The notes below the pieces were generated by a model. That model did not search any database and was not told the DNA's origin. It worked only from the letters and a program-made list of their open reading frames with translations. A stretch of 64,000 bases of DNA from positions 61,665 to 125,664 of the forward strand of contig NZ_JADPVH010000003.1 of NCBI RefSeq assembly GCF_026932795.1, written 5' to 3'. Positions 63,972 to 64,000 of the stretch are shown piece after piece. The number at the start of each line of letters is the position of its first letter. Within the stretch, counting starts at the first letter, position 1. The translations under genes were made by a program, and so were the position numbers. Source of the stretch: Paenarthrobacter sp. Z7-10. Lineage in GTDB: Bacteria > Actinomycetota > Actinomycetes > Actinomycetales > Micrococcaceae.

Positions 63972-64000
63972 AGGGGTGGAAGCGTCAAGCTTCCACCCCT
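63972..64000 (+). terminator. tRNA-Lys terminator
   Basis: A perfect 12-bp stem (63972-63983 with 63989-64000) with a GTCAA loop begins nine bases after the tRNA and runs to the end of the window; any T run lies outside. Confidence 0.8.

Overview
The window is high-GC DNA with dense genes, many GTG or TTG starts, very short or overlapping gene junctions and long GC-rich hairpin terminators. It looks chromosomal. The gene content (lsr2, clpC, a short-form argA, disA-radA, the DUF2342 metalloprotease, and an ftsH-folE-folP-folB-folK-DUF3180-PH-PH-DUF2520-panC-lysS order) points to an actinobacterium of the Micrococcales, most like Arthrobacter and other Micrococcaceae. This placement is by recognition, not by a search. 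I see no insertion sequence, phage gene, CRISPR array or rRNA.

1-12.9 kb holds metabolic and transport genes: glycerate kinase, uracil permease, a GntR regulator diverging from a DUF969-DUF979-DUF2891 operon (with a textbook FadR-type operator between them), a zinc/cation exporter, phosphoglucomutase, a DUF4190 membrane protein, a POT peptide transporter, a peptidase-E-like protein and a rhodanese. 12.9-18.3 kb holds pheA, a small acidic protein, a lipid kinase, serS, a HAD phosphatase and ppa.

18.4-37.8 kb is a conserved housekeeping block on the + strand: dacB, DUF2342 protease, tilS, hpt, ftsH, four folate genes, DUF3180, two PH-domain membrane proteins, a DUF2520 ketopantoate-reductase-like protein, panC, lysS, a 47-residue membrane protein, lsr2, clpC and argA.

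37.9-48.8 kb is the most unusual part, a carbohydrate/acid oxidation cluster: a GH15 glycosidase, an SDR with a hydrophobic tail, two small unknown proteins, a MarR regulator, a gluconate-dehydrogenase-gamma-like subunit, a GMC flavoprotein with a probable 3Fe-4S cysteine motif, a pyruvate-oxidase-like ThDP enzyme, a mandelate-racemase-subgroup enolase and a dienelactone hydrolase. Inverted repeats built from ATTGCGC sit both in front of the GH15 gene and between marR and its divergent operon, so MarR probably controls both arms. No cytochrome subunit is present.

48.8-56.5 kb carries an FUSC/aromatic-acid exporter-like protein, a CsbD-like protein, a lipoprotein, mutY (with no ordinary start codon in front of its conserved N-terminus), a secreted or anchored protein, disA, radA and a second FUSC protein. 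56.6-62.8 kb is a phosphate module: PHO-box-like direct repeats, pstS, an internal terminator, pstC-pstA-pstB, and a convergent DUF47-PiT pair. The window ends with an unrecognised protein and tRNA-Lys(TTT) with its terminator.
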